Below, in pieces: positions 51,361 to 61,014 of a DNA stretch of 64,000 nucleotides. Made by a program: the position numbers and the translations under genes. The notes below the pieces were generated by a model that was not told the DNA's origin, made no database searches, and saw nothing but the letters and a program-made list of their open reading frames with translations. The stretch's first letter is position 1. The number at the start of each line of letters is the position of its first letter. Source of the stretch: a bacterium (GTDB lineage: Bacteria; Zhuqueibacterota; Zhuqueibacteria; Residuimicrobiales; Oceaniaggregativiventaceae); the NCBI GenBank assembly GCA_029565675.1, contig JAKQNP010000004.1, forward strand, positions 1 through 64,000. Direction: 5' to 3'.

Positions 51361-52473
51361 GTGGCTGATTCTGTCATAACCGATGTGGATGGCGAAACCG
51401 AGCTCCAGTCCCTGCGTTATCGCTGTGCTGATTTGGTCGCGGCAAACCGTGAATTGCACAAACAACAACAAGAATTGCAATGGCTGCTGCAGATCAATCG
51501 ATGCCTCAGCAACACTTTGGATAAAAATGAAACCATCGATTCGCTAAAAGAGTTTTTCTTCACCAATTTCGCCTGGGCGGAATTTTCCCTGCTGCTCAAA
51601 AGCCAGTTGGGTGAAAAATTGCGCATCGCGGCAACTTTTGGCAGCGGACTCAAAACCGGCAAACAGCTCACCCTGAACCACTCAGACCCCTTATTCAACC
51701 ACATCATCGCCCATAATCAACCCCTTTATATCAGAGATCTGCAGACTGTGGATCCTTTGCCGCGCTTTACGCAATTGCAATCGGGCTCGCTGCTCTGTTT
51801 GCCCCTCTCGGTCGCTGAAGACCAGATGATCGGTTTTGTCGCATTCGGCAAAGAGACGCGGGAGAATTTTTCCCTCGACGAAATCGAGCGGCTGCGCCTC
51901 CTCTGTGGCCATGTCGCCATTGTTCTGCACAAGACGATGCTATACCAAAACACCAAAGATCTCGCCTATACCGACGAGTTAACGGCAATCTTTAATCGCC
52001 GCTATTTCAATCAGTGTTATGAACGAGAAATCGGCCGTGCCAAACGCTATCAGCGAGCGCTGTCGGTGCTGATGATCGATATCGATCACTTTAAAAAATT
52101 AAACGACACCCAGGGCCATCTGCATGGAGACCGGGTGCTCAAGCAAATGGCACAACTGTTCGATGACAATATCCGCAAAGCGGATATTCTTTCCCGCTAC
52201 GGCGGCGAGGAATTTGTCATTCTCTTGCCGGAAATCCGGGCAAAAGAAGCGGTCACGGTGGCAGAAAAATTGCGCAAGCGCGTCAAAAGCCAAAATTTTA
52301 ACAAAGGAACCGGGCCCGCCGGAGGGGTGACAATATCTATCGGTGTTGCCGCTTTTCCGGAAAATGGCGTCATGGCAGAAGAAGTGTTGCACAAAGCGGA
52401 CTTGGCCCTCTATGCAGCCAAACAGGGGGGACGAAATCGAGTGGTTGTTGCCAACAGCTTGACGAACGATTAA
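51361..52473 (+). CDS. GAF-GGDEF diguanylate cyclase
   Basis: 370 residues from a GTG at 51361 (GAGG six bases upstream). N-terminal coiled coil (about 10-40), a GAF-like sensory domain (about 45-195) and a GGDEF domain (about 205-365). Active-site motif is SRYGGEEFV and the inhibitory I-site RKAD lies five residues before it, so feedback by cyclic di-GMP is expected. Substrate-contact residues (DIDHFKKLND, NRRYFNQ) are intact. It makes the second messenger that commonly controls exopolysaccharide production; a link to the glycan locus is an inference. Its stop overlaps that of the convergent lipase by four bases. Confidence 0.93.
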   Translation: MADSVITDVDGETELQSLRYRCADLVAANRELHKQQQELQWLLQINRCLSNTLDKNETIDSLKEFFFTNFAWAEFSLLLKSQLGEKLRIAATFGSGLKTGKQLTLNHSDPLFNHIIAHNQPLYIRDLQTVDPLPRFTQLQSGSLLCLPLSVAEDQMIGFVAFGKETRENFSLDEIERLRLLCGHVAIVLHKTMLYQNTKDLAYTDELTAIFNRRYFNQCYEREIGRAKRYQRALSVLMIDIDHFKKLNDTQGHLHGDRVLKQMAQLFDDNIRKADILSRYGGEEFVILLPEIRAKEAVTVAEKLRKRVKSQNFNKGTGPAGGVTISIGVAAFPENGVMAEEVLHKADLALYAAKQGGRNRVVVANSLTND

Positions 52474-53363
52474 CCAAAACAAAGCCAGCCAGAACCCGCG
52501 CGTTTGATCTCCTTCAGATGTTGCCGAGCGGCGATTTCGCCCGCATGGATGAGAAAATCGATCTGCTCAAAATCAGTCCAGTGCACTTGACCAATCGATG
52601 GTTGAATCAATATATCGGCCTCAGCGATAAGGTCATCGTGGTGGCAACGAGCGGTGATCTTATGCGAGCGCAACACCACCTCGATAATGTTGTCCATGTC
52701 CAATTGGGGGAAAAGCGGTTGCGAAACATCCACCGCAACTACCGGGTGCTTTTTCCACAACCGCCGCGCAGCGCGGACAGGCACAACCGAAGTTGCAGCC
52801 CCATCGATCAAAAAATAGCTGTTGACCTCAAGCGGCGGAATAAAACCAGGCAGGGATGAACTCGCAGCCACAGCCTGGCGTATCGAGCCGCTCTGCAACA
52901 CCACCTCGTTGCCGCCGATCAAGTCGCTGGCCACTGCTGCAAAGGGAATCGCGGTATGGTGAATCTCCTCATCCATGAGCAAAAATTCCAGCGGTTCTGC
53001 CAACCGATCCAGGGAAAATAGCGACCGTTTGTGCGCCGCAATATTGACGGCCACACTGTCGCGTATATTTTTGGCCACCTGGTCCAGCCAGGTCTCGGAA
53101 AACTTGCGTTTGCTCGCCAGATGCAGACCGCTCGACTTGAAGATCGGGCTTTGCAGCAATGCATAGACTTTCTCTTGCACCTTGCGATAGTCTGGAACCT
53201 GGGCATACATTGCCCCAACGATCGATCCCATGCTGGTGCCGATGATCGCTTGAATTGGGATCCGTTCCTCTTCCAGCAGTTTCAGCACACCTATGTGTGA
53301 CAATCCTCTTGCGCCACCGCCACCAAGCGCCAGTACGATCGGTTTTCTTTTAAGCCATGTCAT
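52470..53363 (-). CDS. Patatin-like phospholipase (RssA-like)
   Basis: 297 residues from the ATG at 53363. Oxyanion loop GGGGARGLSHIGVLK, nucleophile GTSMGS (GxSxG), and IDGAAT with the catalytic Asp (DGA). An acyl hydrolase on phospholipids is expected; cytoplasmic, since no signal peptide is visible. Convergent overlap with the cyclase gene. The ribosome site is weak. Confidence 0.9.
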   Translation of the reverse strand: MTWLKRKPIVLALGGGGARGLSHIGVLKLLEEERIPIQAIIGTSMGSIVGAMYAQVPDYRKVQEKVYALLQSPIFKSSGLHLASKRKFSETWLDQVAKNIRDSVAVNIAAHKRSLFSLDRLAEPLEFLLMDEEIHHTAIPFAAVASDLIGGNEVVLQSGSIRQAVAASSSLPGFIPPLEVNSYFLIDGAATSVVPVRAARRLWKKHPVVAVDVSQPLFPQLDMDNIIEVVLRSHKITARCHHDDLIAEADILIQPSIGQVHWTDFEQIDFLIHAGEIAARQHLKEIKRAGSGWLCFG

Positions 53364-53615
53364 CGCGATTTCTTCAGTCCACAATTGAGTTTTCTATAGA
53401 GTCCTTGCAGTGTCAAAATACAGAACACCGATTGATTCGATCAAATTCATGTTCGACCGGAATTGCACAAGATCCCGGCACTTGCTTTGCCATTCCGGTT
53501 GCATACAGAGCGAGCGGTCCCCATCACGCAAACCATGCAGTCGGCCAGATTGCGGTGCTGACCATTTTTTCTCTACCCTATCGTACCGCTCGCTCCGGCA
53601 GAATCGGTTCGCCGT

Positions 53616-55340
53616 TTATCGCACCACGGTGAGCGGGAAAATGCGCAAACGCCCTGCTCCTTCAACACGACAGAAATAGGTGCCGCTTTGTACGCAATTG
53701 CCGCCGGCATCCCGGCCGTCCCAATAAACCTGCAACGACCGCGCAGAGGCATGCGAGCCGTCCCACAGGCGGATGATTTTTTGTCCGAGCAAATTATAAA
53801 TTTCGATCCGCAACGATTGCGCCAACGCGTTGCGCACCTGGATTCGCATGATTTGGCGGCCGCTGACAAACGGATTGGGATAACCGCTGATCTGCCAGTC
53901 ATCCGGTACCGCCGGATCAGGCAAAGGACAGCCGTTTGTCCACGATCTGGCCAGGTCGATCGCTGCATCGATTTGCACGATGCCGCAGCCATATCGGTTG
54001 TCTGGGTTGGCATTCTGCGTCGCAGTTTCCATGAGCGCCTGCCTGACCTGCATCGGCTCCAGTTCGGGCACTTCGGCAAGCAACAGAGCAGCGGCCCCGG
54101 CTGCCATGGGAGCCGCAAATGAAGTTCCGGAGCCAGAGGTATAGGCTGTGCTGAGGCCTTCAGGCCCCGGGACTTGCGCACAAATATTTCCCACCCCCAT
54201 CGCCGTCACTTCCGGCTTGAGGCGGCCGTCGAAGGTCGGCCCATAGGAGCTGAACGAGGCAATCGCGCCGCGACGATCAACCGCGCCAACGGCGATTACA
54301 CTATCCGCATCGGCAGGGGCAGAGATGTAACGCCAATCGCTCATTCCTTCGTTGCCGGCCGCTGTCACCACCACCAGTCCTTTCTTGACTGCCACGTCGA
54401 CAGCCGTGCTGATCGGTGCGGTATCGCCGTCCATGTCCTCATAGGTATACCAGTCGAGATAACTCAAACTCGAGGTAACAATATCGACACCGAGACTGTC
54501 GGCCCATTCGAGCGCGGCGATATAATAGTCCTCCTCCACCGCGGTTTCACTGCTCACATCTTCGGTTTTGGCCAACGCGATAGAGGCGCCATAGGCAGGG
54601 CCGATGAGCGATCCCGGAGCATGCCCCGCCAGAACCGATAGCACCTTTGTGCCGTGGCTGATCTGCGCATTCAAATCCTGCAGCGAATCCAGATCCACAT
54701 TGGAATCCCGGTTGATAAAGTCATAAGCAGCCACCACATTCAAGTGGTCGAGACACTCGTGATTGAGCCGAAAACCGGTGTCAAAAACCGCGATCAACAC
54801 CCCGTCGCCATTGTTGCCGCGTTCGTGCACGCTGGGGACCTGAATCAAGGCGTTCTGATCGAAGGAAAGGCCATAATCCATGGATGATGCTGATTTTCGC
54901 ACACCCGGTGCATCCTCTTGCCGAATCTCCGGGTCACGCGAACGATCGCGCTTTCCGACCGGTTGTACCCGGACGATAAAACCGAGGTTGCTGACAACAG
55001 CCAGCTGTTCCGGCGAGAGTCGGGCACTCACGGCATTGAGCCAGCGCGACGGCCACTCGATCACACACCCAAGTCGCTGCAATTCTTCGATATAGCCGGC
55101 ATAGACCGGAAGATCAGTTTCATCTGCTGTTCGTGGTGGCGGCATGAGTTTTTTATGGCGAAAACGCGCGCGCGGCTGCAATGCGGATTGAGCCTTGAGT
55201 AGATTGGCTTGTTGCAGCTCGTGCGGCCCTTTATCGGCGAAAAACAGCCAATATTTGCCAGGGTTTTGCGCCTGGCTGTCGATGGTCAGGCAGATCAGCA
55301 CGAGGGGGAGCAGCCGTTTGCTTAGGGATGGCAAATTCAT
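53616..55340 (-). CDS. Subtilisin-like serine protease with T9SS-like C-terminal domain
   Basis: 574 residues. A signal peptide (1-25) and an N-terminal prodomain precede an S8 catalytic domain with GVLIAVFDTGF (Asp), NAQISHGTKVLSVLAG (His) and YTSGSGTSFAAPMAAGAAALL (Ser). The C-terminal part (GYPNPFVSGRQIMRIQV, LRIEIYNLLGQKI, and TYFCRVEGAG near the end) is the FlgD-like/T9SS sorting domain. Prodomain motif VIEWPSRWLNAVSARLS fits inhibitor I9-type folding. Likely a secreted protease. It lies upstream of the cyclophilin gene on the same strand in the reading order cyclophilin then protease. Confidence 0.92.
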   Translation of the reverse strand: MNLPSLSKRLLPLVLICLTIDSQAQNPGKYWLFFADKGPHELQQANLLKAQSALQPRARFRHKKLMPPPRTADETDLPVYAGYIEELQRLGCVIEWPSRWLNAVSARLSPEQLAVVSNLGFIVRVQPVGKRDRSRDPEIRQEDAPGVRKSASSMDYGLSFDQNALIQVPSVHERGNNGDGVLIAVFDTGFRLNHECLDHLNVVAAYDFINRDSNVDLDSLQDLNAQISHGTKVLSVLAGHAPGSLIGPAYGASIALAKTEDVSSETAVEEDYYIAALEWADSLGVDIVTSSLSYLDWYTYEDMDGDTAPISTAVDVAVKKGLVVVTAAGNEGMSDWRYISAPADADSVIAVGAVDRRGAIASFSSYGPTFDGRLKPEVTAMGVGNICAQVPGPEGLSTAYTSGSGTSFAAPMAAGAAALLLAEVPELEPMQVRQALMETATQNANPDNRYGCGIVQIDAAIDLARSWTNGCPLPDPAVPDDWQISGYPNPFVSGRQIMRIQVRNALAQSLRIEIYNLLGQKIIRLWDGSHASARSLQVYWDGRDAGGNCVQSGTYFCRVEGAGRLRIFPLTVVR

Positions 55341-55376
55341 ATTTTTAATTCTCTTTGCATTCTATCGCGCTTTTTG

Positions 55377-56048
55377 TTAGCGCATTTTCATGATTGCGCT
55401 TTCAATGCGAATGGTTTCAGTCGGTTTGGATTTTTCGCTCCCATAGTTGGGATTGTCGACTGTTGGGATCTGTTCCATCTTGGCCAGAACATCCTCGCCT
55501 TCGATCACCCGGGCGAACACCGTATACAGGCCGTCCAGGTGCCGGCTCTTTTCCCGCGAAAAACAAATAAAAAACTGGCTGCCGGCGCTGTTTGGATCCT
55601 GAGTGCGGGCCATGGAGACGATGCCGCGATCATGCGGGATATCATTGAATTCGGCCATCAAGCGATAACCCGGACCGGGGCCTTTGCCGTCGTTTTGCGG
55701 ATCTTCATCGCGGGTCAGGATATCACCTCCCTGGATCATGAAACCGGGAACCAGACGGTGAAACGTGGTGCACTCCAAATAGCCTGCGTTGATCAGTCGC
55801 TTGAACGCTGAAGTGTGTTGCGGCGCCTTTTCAGGAAAAAATTCCAAAACCAGAGTGCCAAAATTGGTCTGCAGCTCGGCCACCTCGTTTTCAGCAACCG
55901 GCTCAAGAGGCATGGCTTTAACCGTTTCGATCAGCGCCTGAATTTCTTCAATCGTCATCGCCAGACAATCCGATTTCTGCTCGCTCGGTTTTTTGTTGCA
56001 GGAAGCAACCAGGGTCATCAGCAGTGCCGCGATCAAAATCTTGCGCAT
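55377..56048 (-). CDS. Cyclophilin-type peptidylprolyl isomerase lipoprotein
   Basis: 223 residues. A lipoprotein signal (LLMTLVASC, Cys 17) precedes a cyclophilin domain with FGTLVLEFFPEKAPQH, FHRLVPGFMIQGGD, MARTQDPNSAGSQFFI and LDGLYTVFARVIEG. Active-site FHRxxPxFMIQGGD is intact. It would catalyse proline isomerisation of exported proteins in the periplasm. AAGGAG seven bases before the ATG. Transcribed before the protease gene, with a 36-bp gap, so it may help protease folding. Confidence 0.92.
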   Translation of the reverse strand: MRKILIAALLMTLVASCNKKPSEQKSDCLAMTIEEIQALIETVKAMPLEPVAENEVAELQTNFGTLVLEFFPEKAPQHTSAFKRLINAGYLECTTFHRLVPGFMIQGGDILTRDEDPQNDGKGPGPGYRLMAEFNDIPHDRGIVSMARTQDPNSAGSQFFICFSREKSRHLDGLYTVFARVIEGEDVLAKMEQIPTVDNPNYGSEKSKPTETIRIESAIMKMR

Positions 56049-56181
56049 ACACCTTCTCCTTGTGCAATTGATTCGTTTGATGCAATTTTACGAAAACCAG
56101 CGACAAGACACAAGTTGTATTTGCCGCTGTGCAGCTGCTGCTTTTTCGTTGCAAATTCTGCAGAAAAATCCTATTATCATC

Positions 56182-56295
56182 CAGATTCGGTGTTAAACGA
56201 ATCACAACCCAAGCCAATTTTTCCTTTAATCAGGTGTGGAAAATCCATTCTGGCATTTGCCCCAATCCGGATTCAGTGCTTCGCATTGGATCCGG
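56182..56295 (+). repeat. Dispersed palindromic (MITE-like) element, copy D
   Basis: Left end CAGATTCGGTGTTAAACGAA (56182-56201) matches copy B with one base changed in the first twenty; right end hairpin CCGGATTCAGTGC-TTC-GCATTGGATCCGG (56267-56295) has 11 of 13 pairs in its arms. The middle is shorter and less similar. It lies between the divergently read cyclophilin and priA genes. Confidence 0.65.
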
Positions 56296-56358
56296 ATGTC
56301 GGTTTCCCGCGCTTTGGCCTGGTGGATCACAATTCCTTTTCTTATCCGCGATAGGCAA

Positions 56359-58860
56359 ATGAAAAAGCAAACCGCCCACAACCAATTCGCCCAAGTGGTT
56401 TTTCCCATTCCGATAAATCATGCCTATACTTATCTGATCCCGCCGCACCTTGAAGCCGACGTTCAGGCCGGGGTTCGCGTTCTCGCCCCGTTCGGACCGC
56501 GCAAGACCACGGGTTTTGTCATCGAAGTGACAGACATCGCTCAGCAGGACATCGATCTCAAATCGATCGAAGAGGTGCTCGATCCAATCCCTCTCTTCTC
56601 ACCTCCTGTCCTGCAATTGGCAAAATGGATTGCGGATTATTACCTCTGCGGTTGGGGTGAAGCGCTCAAGGCCGCCTTGCCTGCCGGCATCCATGTGCAG
56701 TCGGAAAAAACAGTCCGCCTTGTTCACCCACAGCCGCAGGAACTGGCGCAGCAGCTCGAGCGCCGTGCTCCGCGGCAAGCGGCGATCATCCGTTTGCTCG
56801 CCGCCAACAATCCCCTGCCCTTGCGAAGATTGCGAACCGAGATAGAGGGCGCCGCTGTCGATTCCAGCCTGCGGGCGCTGCAGGAGCAGGGACATATTCA
56901 TATCGAATTGATCTTGCCGCGGGCGAAAGTTGCACAAAAATGGATCGAAAAATGCCGGCTGTCGCCATCTTTGCAAGACGACGCGCTGGCCGCGGCGATC
57001 GAAAATCTCGCCAAGCAGGCGCCCCGGCAAGCCGAATGCCTGCAGTATGTTTCTCGCTTTCAAACAGAGGAATGGACGCGGAGCGAGCTGGCCCGTCAGA
57101 GCGGCTGCACCCTGGCAGCGATTCAGGGTCTGATGGAAAAAGGCTGTCTGGTGGCGCAAAAACACCATGTCGTGCGCAGCTATTACGACGATGAGGAACC
57201 GCAAGTTCCGGCAAAACTGATCTTGAACGATGAACAGGTAAACGCCCTGCAGGAAATCCGGCAAACCCTGGACAAAAACGAGTTTCAAACCATCCTGCTG
57301 CACGGAGTCACCGGCAGCGGCAAGACTCAAGTTTATATCGAAGCGATCGCCCACGCCTTGCAACAGGGCAAATCAGCAATCGTTCTGGTTCCAGAGATCG
57401 CTTTGACCCCACAAACCGTCAGGCGATTTACCAGCCATTTTCATGAGCAGGTGGCAGTGTTTCATTCCCGTATGTCGCCTGGCGAGCGCTACGACTCCTG
57501 GCGCGCAACCTGGGAAGGGCGACATCGCATCGTCATCGGGCCTCGTTCAGCCATTTTTGCCCCACTCAAACAAGTGGGCCTGATCGTGGTCGATGAAGAA
57601 CACGATTCTTCCTACAAACAGCACGATTTGACCCCGCGCTACAATGCCCGCGATGTGGCGATTGTCCGGGCGCATTTGCATCAAGCGGTGGCAGTTCTGG
57701 GTTCAGCCACGCCATCGGTTGAGAGCTATTTCAACACAACCGTGGGCAAATATGTGCGCCTGCACATGCCGAACCGCATCGACAATATCCCGATGCCCAG
57801 GGTGACAATCGTCGATCTCAGCAAAGAGCCCAAGATCATCGGCAGGCAAGACCCCCTTGTTTTCAGCCGAGTCCTGCGGCAAAAAATGGATGAAAAGTTG
57901 GCTGCCGGCGAACAAATTATCTTGCTGCAAAACCGCCGTGGCTTTGCCACGGTTTTGAAATGCAAATCATGCGGCTATTCCGCTCGATGTCTGAATTGTG
58001 ATATCACCCTCACCTATCACCTGACCCACAATCAACTGCGCTGTCACTATTGCGGCTTTAGCCAGCGCGCTCCATCGCATTGTCCCGACTGCCAGAGCGA
58101 AGACATCTTTTTGCGCGGCATTGGCACGCAACGGGTGGAAGAAGAGATCGAAAAACTGTTTCCCGGAGTGCAAGCGATCCGCATGGATCTGGACACCACC
58201 AAAGGCCGGCGATCGCACGATCGGATTCTCAAGGAATTCGGGTCAGGTAAATATTCGATTCTGCTCGGCACCCAGATGGTGGCCAAAGGTCTGGATTTTC
58301 CCAATGTCAGTCTGGTGGGCGTCATCTCCGCTGACACCGAACTGCTGTTTCCCGATTTTCGCGCCGGCGAGCGCACCTTCCAGCTGTTGACCCAGGTGGC
58401 TGGACGCGCCGGACGAAAAACCAAGACCGGCGAGGTGATTATCCAAACCTATTCGCCAGATCACTACAGCCTGCGGTTTGCGCGCGAACACGACTTTGAA
58501 GGTTTTTTCCGCACCGAAATCGCCGATCGCCGCACTCTGGGCTATCCGCCTTTCGGCCGCATGCTTCAGATCCACTTTTACGGACCTGAAGCGGCGACGG
58601 TGCAAGCTGCGGCTGAACTCTTTCGCCGCTATTTGCCAGACTCGTCCATTTACACCATCCGCGGTCCATCCTCCTCTCCTCTGGCCAAAATTCAAGGGAA
58701 TTATCGCTGGCAAATTTTGTTATTGAGTTTAAAAGTTCAGGACAGCGGCGGGCAAGCGATGAAAAACGCCGTGCAGGAAGCCCTGAACCAATACAAACAC
58801 CACCATCGCAACGCTTCTGTCCGCCTGACAATCGATGTGGATCCAATTTCTATCCTTTGA
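56359..58860 (+). CDS. priA: Primosomal protein N' (replication restart helicase PriA)
   Basis: 833 residues from the ATG at 56359 (AGG upstream); the longer frame from 56236 reads through the repeat element and is rejected. DNA-binding N-terminus (FAQVVFPIPINHAYTY), Walker A GVTGSGKTQVY, DEEH box, zinc-binding Cys pairs CKSCGYSARCLNC and CHYCGF/CPDC, and helicase motifs V and VI (GTQMVAKGLDFPNV, QVAGRAGR). PriA reloads the replisome at stalled forks. Full length. Followed by the pyruvate dehydrogenase genes on the same strand after 111 bp. Confidence 0.96.
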   Translation: MKKQTAHNQFAQVVFPIPINHAYTYLIPPHLEADVQAGVRVLAPFGPRKTTGFVIEVTDIAQQDIDLKSIEEVLDPIPLFSPPVLQLAKWIADYYLCGWGEALKAALPAGIHVQSEKTVRLVHPQPQELAQQLERRAPRQAAIIRLLAANNPLPLRRLRTEIEGAAVDSSLRALQEQGHIHIELILPRAKVAQKWIEKCRLSPSLQDDALAAAIENLAKQAPRQAECLQYVSRFQTEEWTRSELARQSGCTLAAIQGLMEKGCLVAQKHHVVRSYYDDEEPQVPAKLILNDEQVNALQEIRQTLDKNEFQTILLHGVTGSGKTQVYIEAIAHALQQGKSAIVLVPEIALTPQTVRRFTSHFHEQVAVFHSRMSPGERYDSWRATWEGRHRIVIGPRSAIFAPLKQVGLIVVDEEHDSSYKQHDLTPRYNARDVAIVRAHLHQAVAVLGSATPSVESYFNTTVGKYVRLHMPNRIDNIPMPRVTIVDLSKEPKIIGRQDPLVFSRVLRQKMDEKLAAGEQIILLQNRRGFATVLKCKSCGYSARCLNCDITLTYHLTHNQLRCHYCGFSQRAPSHCPDCQSEDIFLRGIGTQRVEEEIEKLFPGVQAIRMDLDTTKGRRSHDRILKEFGSGKYSILLGTQMVAKGLDFPNVSLVGVISADTELLFPDFRAGERTFQLLTQVAGRAGRKTKTGEVIIQTYSPDHYSLRFAREHDFEGFFRTEIADRRTLGYPPFGRMLQIHFYGPEAATVQAAAELFRRYLPDSSIYTIRGPSSSPLAKIQGNYRWQILLLSLKVQDSGGQAMKNAVQEALNQYKHHHRNASVRLTIDVDPISIL

Positions 58861-58971
58861 AGGCGTCATCTGTTTTGGATCGCCGATCTCGGATACTGTC
58901 GAAAGCAAAGAACCCCGATCTCCATCGAAAATGGATCGGCGGTTGTTTAAACCAAACCATAAGGAACTCAT

Positions 58972-59946
58972 ATGGCGAAGGCAAAACTGGATAAAGAAAA
59001 ACTGCTGTGGATGTATCGCATGATGCTGTTGATCCGCCGATTCGAAGAGCGGACCGCACAGATGTACGGTATGCAAAAAATCGGCGGCTTTTGCCATCTG
59101 TACATCGGCCAGGAAGCTGTGGGTGTTGGCACTGTGGCGGCGATGAAGAAAGGCGACTATCTCATTTCCGCCTATCGCGATCACGGCCACATTCTGGCAA
59201 TGGGTACAGATCCCAAACCGGTCATGGCTGAATTGTTCGGCAAGGCTACCGGAGTATCCAAAGGCAAAGGCGGCTCGATGCACCTCTTTGACAACGAAAA
59301 AGGCTATATGGGCGGTCACGGCATCGTCGGCGGCCAGATTCCCCTGGCTACAGGAATGGCTTTTGCCATCCGCTATAAAAAAAGCAACCAGGTGGTGGTG
59401 TGCTCTTTCGGAGAAGGTGCAGTACATCAGGGTGCCTTCCATGAATCGCTCAATCTGGCCAAGCTGTGGAATCTGCCGGTCGTGTACCTCATCGAGAACA
59501 ACCGATACGGAATGGGTACACCCCTGGAAAGGGCTTCAGCAGTATGGGATCTATCGCAAAAGGCGTGCTCTTACGACATGGCGCGTGCAACCGTCGATGG
59601 CATGGATGTTTTGCAGGTCAATGAAGCGATGAAGGAAGCGATCGAACGGGCTCGTCAGGAAAACCAGCCCACTTTGATCGAAGCGCGCACCTATCGATTC
59701 CGCGGCCATTCGATGTCCGATCCCGTGCACTCCCATTACCGCACCAAAGAAGAGGTCGAGGAACAAAAAGAGCGCGACCCAATTTCCAGCTTTCAAGCCT
59801 ATTTGCTCGATAAAAAGATCTTGACCAAAAAGATGGCCGATACCATCGAAGATGAAATCAAAAAAGAGGTCATGGACGCGGTCAAATTTGCCGAGGAGAG
59901 TCCATTGCCGTCGCTGGAATCGCGGTTTTCTGATGTCTATGCTTGA
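58972..59946 (+). CDS. pdhA: Pyruvate dehydrogenase E1 component, alpha subunit
   Basis: 324 residues of the thiamine-diphosphate-binding alpha chain. HLYIGQEAVGVG near the start, GGSMHLF, GHGIVGGQIPLATG, and the ThDP/Mg motif GEGAVHQGAFHESLNLA then LIENNRYGMGT; the phosphorylation-loop region RGHSMSDP matches family. Together with E1 beta it decarboxylates pyruvate and reductively acylates E2. Start has AAGGAACTCAT before the ATG. First of three pdh genes; the alpha2beta2 arrangement is that of Gram-positive and FCB bacteria. Confidence 0.95.
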   Translation: MAKAKLDKEKLLWMYRMMLLIRRFEERTAQMYGMQKIGGFCHLYIGQEAVGVGTVAAMKKGDYLISAYRDHGHILAMGTDPKPVMAELFGKATGVSKGKGGSMHLFDNEKGYMGGHGIVGGQIPLATGMAFAIRYKKSNQVVVCSFGEGAVHQGAFHESLNLAKLWNLPVVYLIENNRYGMGTPLERASAVWDLSQKACSYDMARATVDGMDVLQVNEAMKEAIERARQENQPTLIEARTYRFRGHSMSDPVHSHYRTKEEVEEQKERDPISSFQAYLLDKKILTKKMADTIEDEIKKEVMDAVKFAEESPLPSLESRFSDVYA

Positions 59947-60020
59947 GGGATGATCTGTTTAAGCTGGTCAAATCATTCGCTCGTTTGCTGAACTGCATCT
60001 GTTAAAAGGAAAATAGAAAT

Positions 60021-60998
60021 ATGGCAGAAATCACTTTTCGCGAAGCGCTCAACCAGGCCATGGCTGAAGAGATGCAACGCGATGAAAACGTCTACTTGAT
60101 GGGTGAAGAAGTCGGTTATTATAACGGCGCGTATAAAGTCAGTCAGGGGTTGATGGAAAAATTTGGCGCTTCACGCGTCATCGACACCCCAATCGCTGAA
60201 CTGGGCTTTGCCGGGGTCGGTATCGGTTCGGCCATGGTCGGTCTGCGGCCGATCATCGAGATGATGACTTTTAACTTTTCCATTCTGGCCCTGGATCAAA
60301 TTATCAACAATGCCGCCAAATTGCGCTACATGTCCGGAGGACAATTCAAAATTCCCATTGTCTTTCGCGGACCCGGAGGCTCGGCTCACATGCTCGCCGC
60401 CCAACATTCCCAATGCCTGGATCCCTGGTTCTGCAATGTGCCGGGACTGATCGTCATGACGCCGAGCACTCCCTATGACGGCAAGGGGATGCTTAAAACC
60501 GCGATCCGCGACGACAATCCGGTCATCTTTATCGAAAGCGAATCGATGTACGGGTTCAAAGGCGAGGTCCCGGAAGAAGAATACCTGATTCCGATCGGTG
60601 TCGGCGACATCAAACGCGGCGGCAGCGATATCACTTTGGTGGCCTGGAACAAGATGGTTCATGTGGCGATGGAAGCGGCAGCAATTCTGGAAAAAGAGGA
60701 CATCGAGGCCGAAGTGATTGATCCACGCACCCTCAAACCGCTCGACGAACAGATGATCGTCACTTCGGTGGAAAAAACCAACCGCTGTGTCGTCATCGAG
60801 GAAGGCTGGCCCTATGCCGGCGTGGGAGCGGAGATTGCCGCGCGCATCAGCGCGTTGGCGTTCGATTCGCTCGATGCGCCGATTCTCCGCGTCAGCAGTG
60901 AAGATCTGCCGATGCCCTATGCCCATAATCTGGAAAAAGAGGTACTGCCCAGCGTTGATAAAGTCGTGCGAGCGGCTAAAAAAGTCCTATACATTTAA
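60021..60998 (+). CDS. pdhB: Pyruvate dehydrogenase E1 component, beta subunit
   Basis: 325 residues. Motifs: VYLMGEEVGYYNGAYKVSQGL with the catalytic Glu, DTPIAELGFAGVGIGSAM, HSQCLDPWFCNVPGL, and the C-terminal transketolase fold (VIDPRTLKPLDEQ, PYAHNLEKEVLP). Pairs with E1 alpha to form the active site. AAAAGGAAA before the ATG; 74 bp after pdhA. Confidence 0.96.
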   Translation: MAEITFREALNQAMAEEMQRDENVYLMGEEVGYYNGAYKVSQGLMEKFGASRVIDTPIAELGFAGVGIGSAMVGLRPIIEMMTFNFSILALDQIINNAAKLRYMSGGQFKIPIVFRGPGGSAHMLAAQHSQCLDPWFCNVPGLIVMTPSTPYDGKGMLKTAIRDDNPVIFIESESMYGFKGEVPEEEYLIPIGVGDIKRGGSDITLVAWNKMVHVAMEAAAILEKEDIEAEVIDPRTLKPLDEQMIVTSVEKTNRCVVIEEGWPYAGVGAEIAARISALAFDSLDAPILRVSSEDLPMPYAHNLEKEVLPSVDKVVRAAKKVLYI

Positions 60999-61014
60999 TC
61001 GGCGAGGTTCATTT

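Noticed and set aside
56236-56358. Upstream extension of priA
   Set aside because: Encodes read-through of the palindromic element; the ATG at 56359 starts the normal PriA N-terminus.
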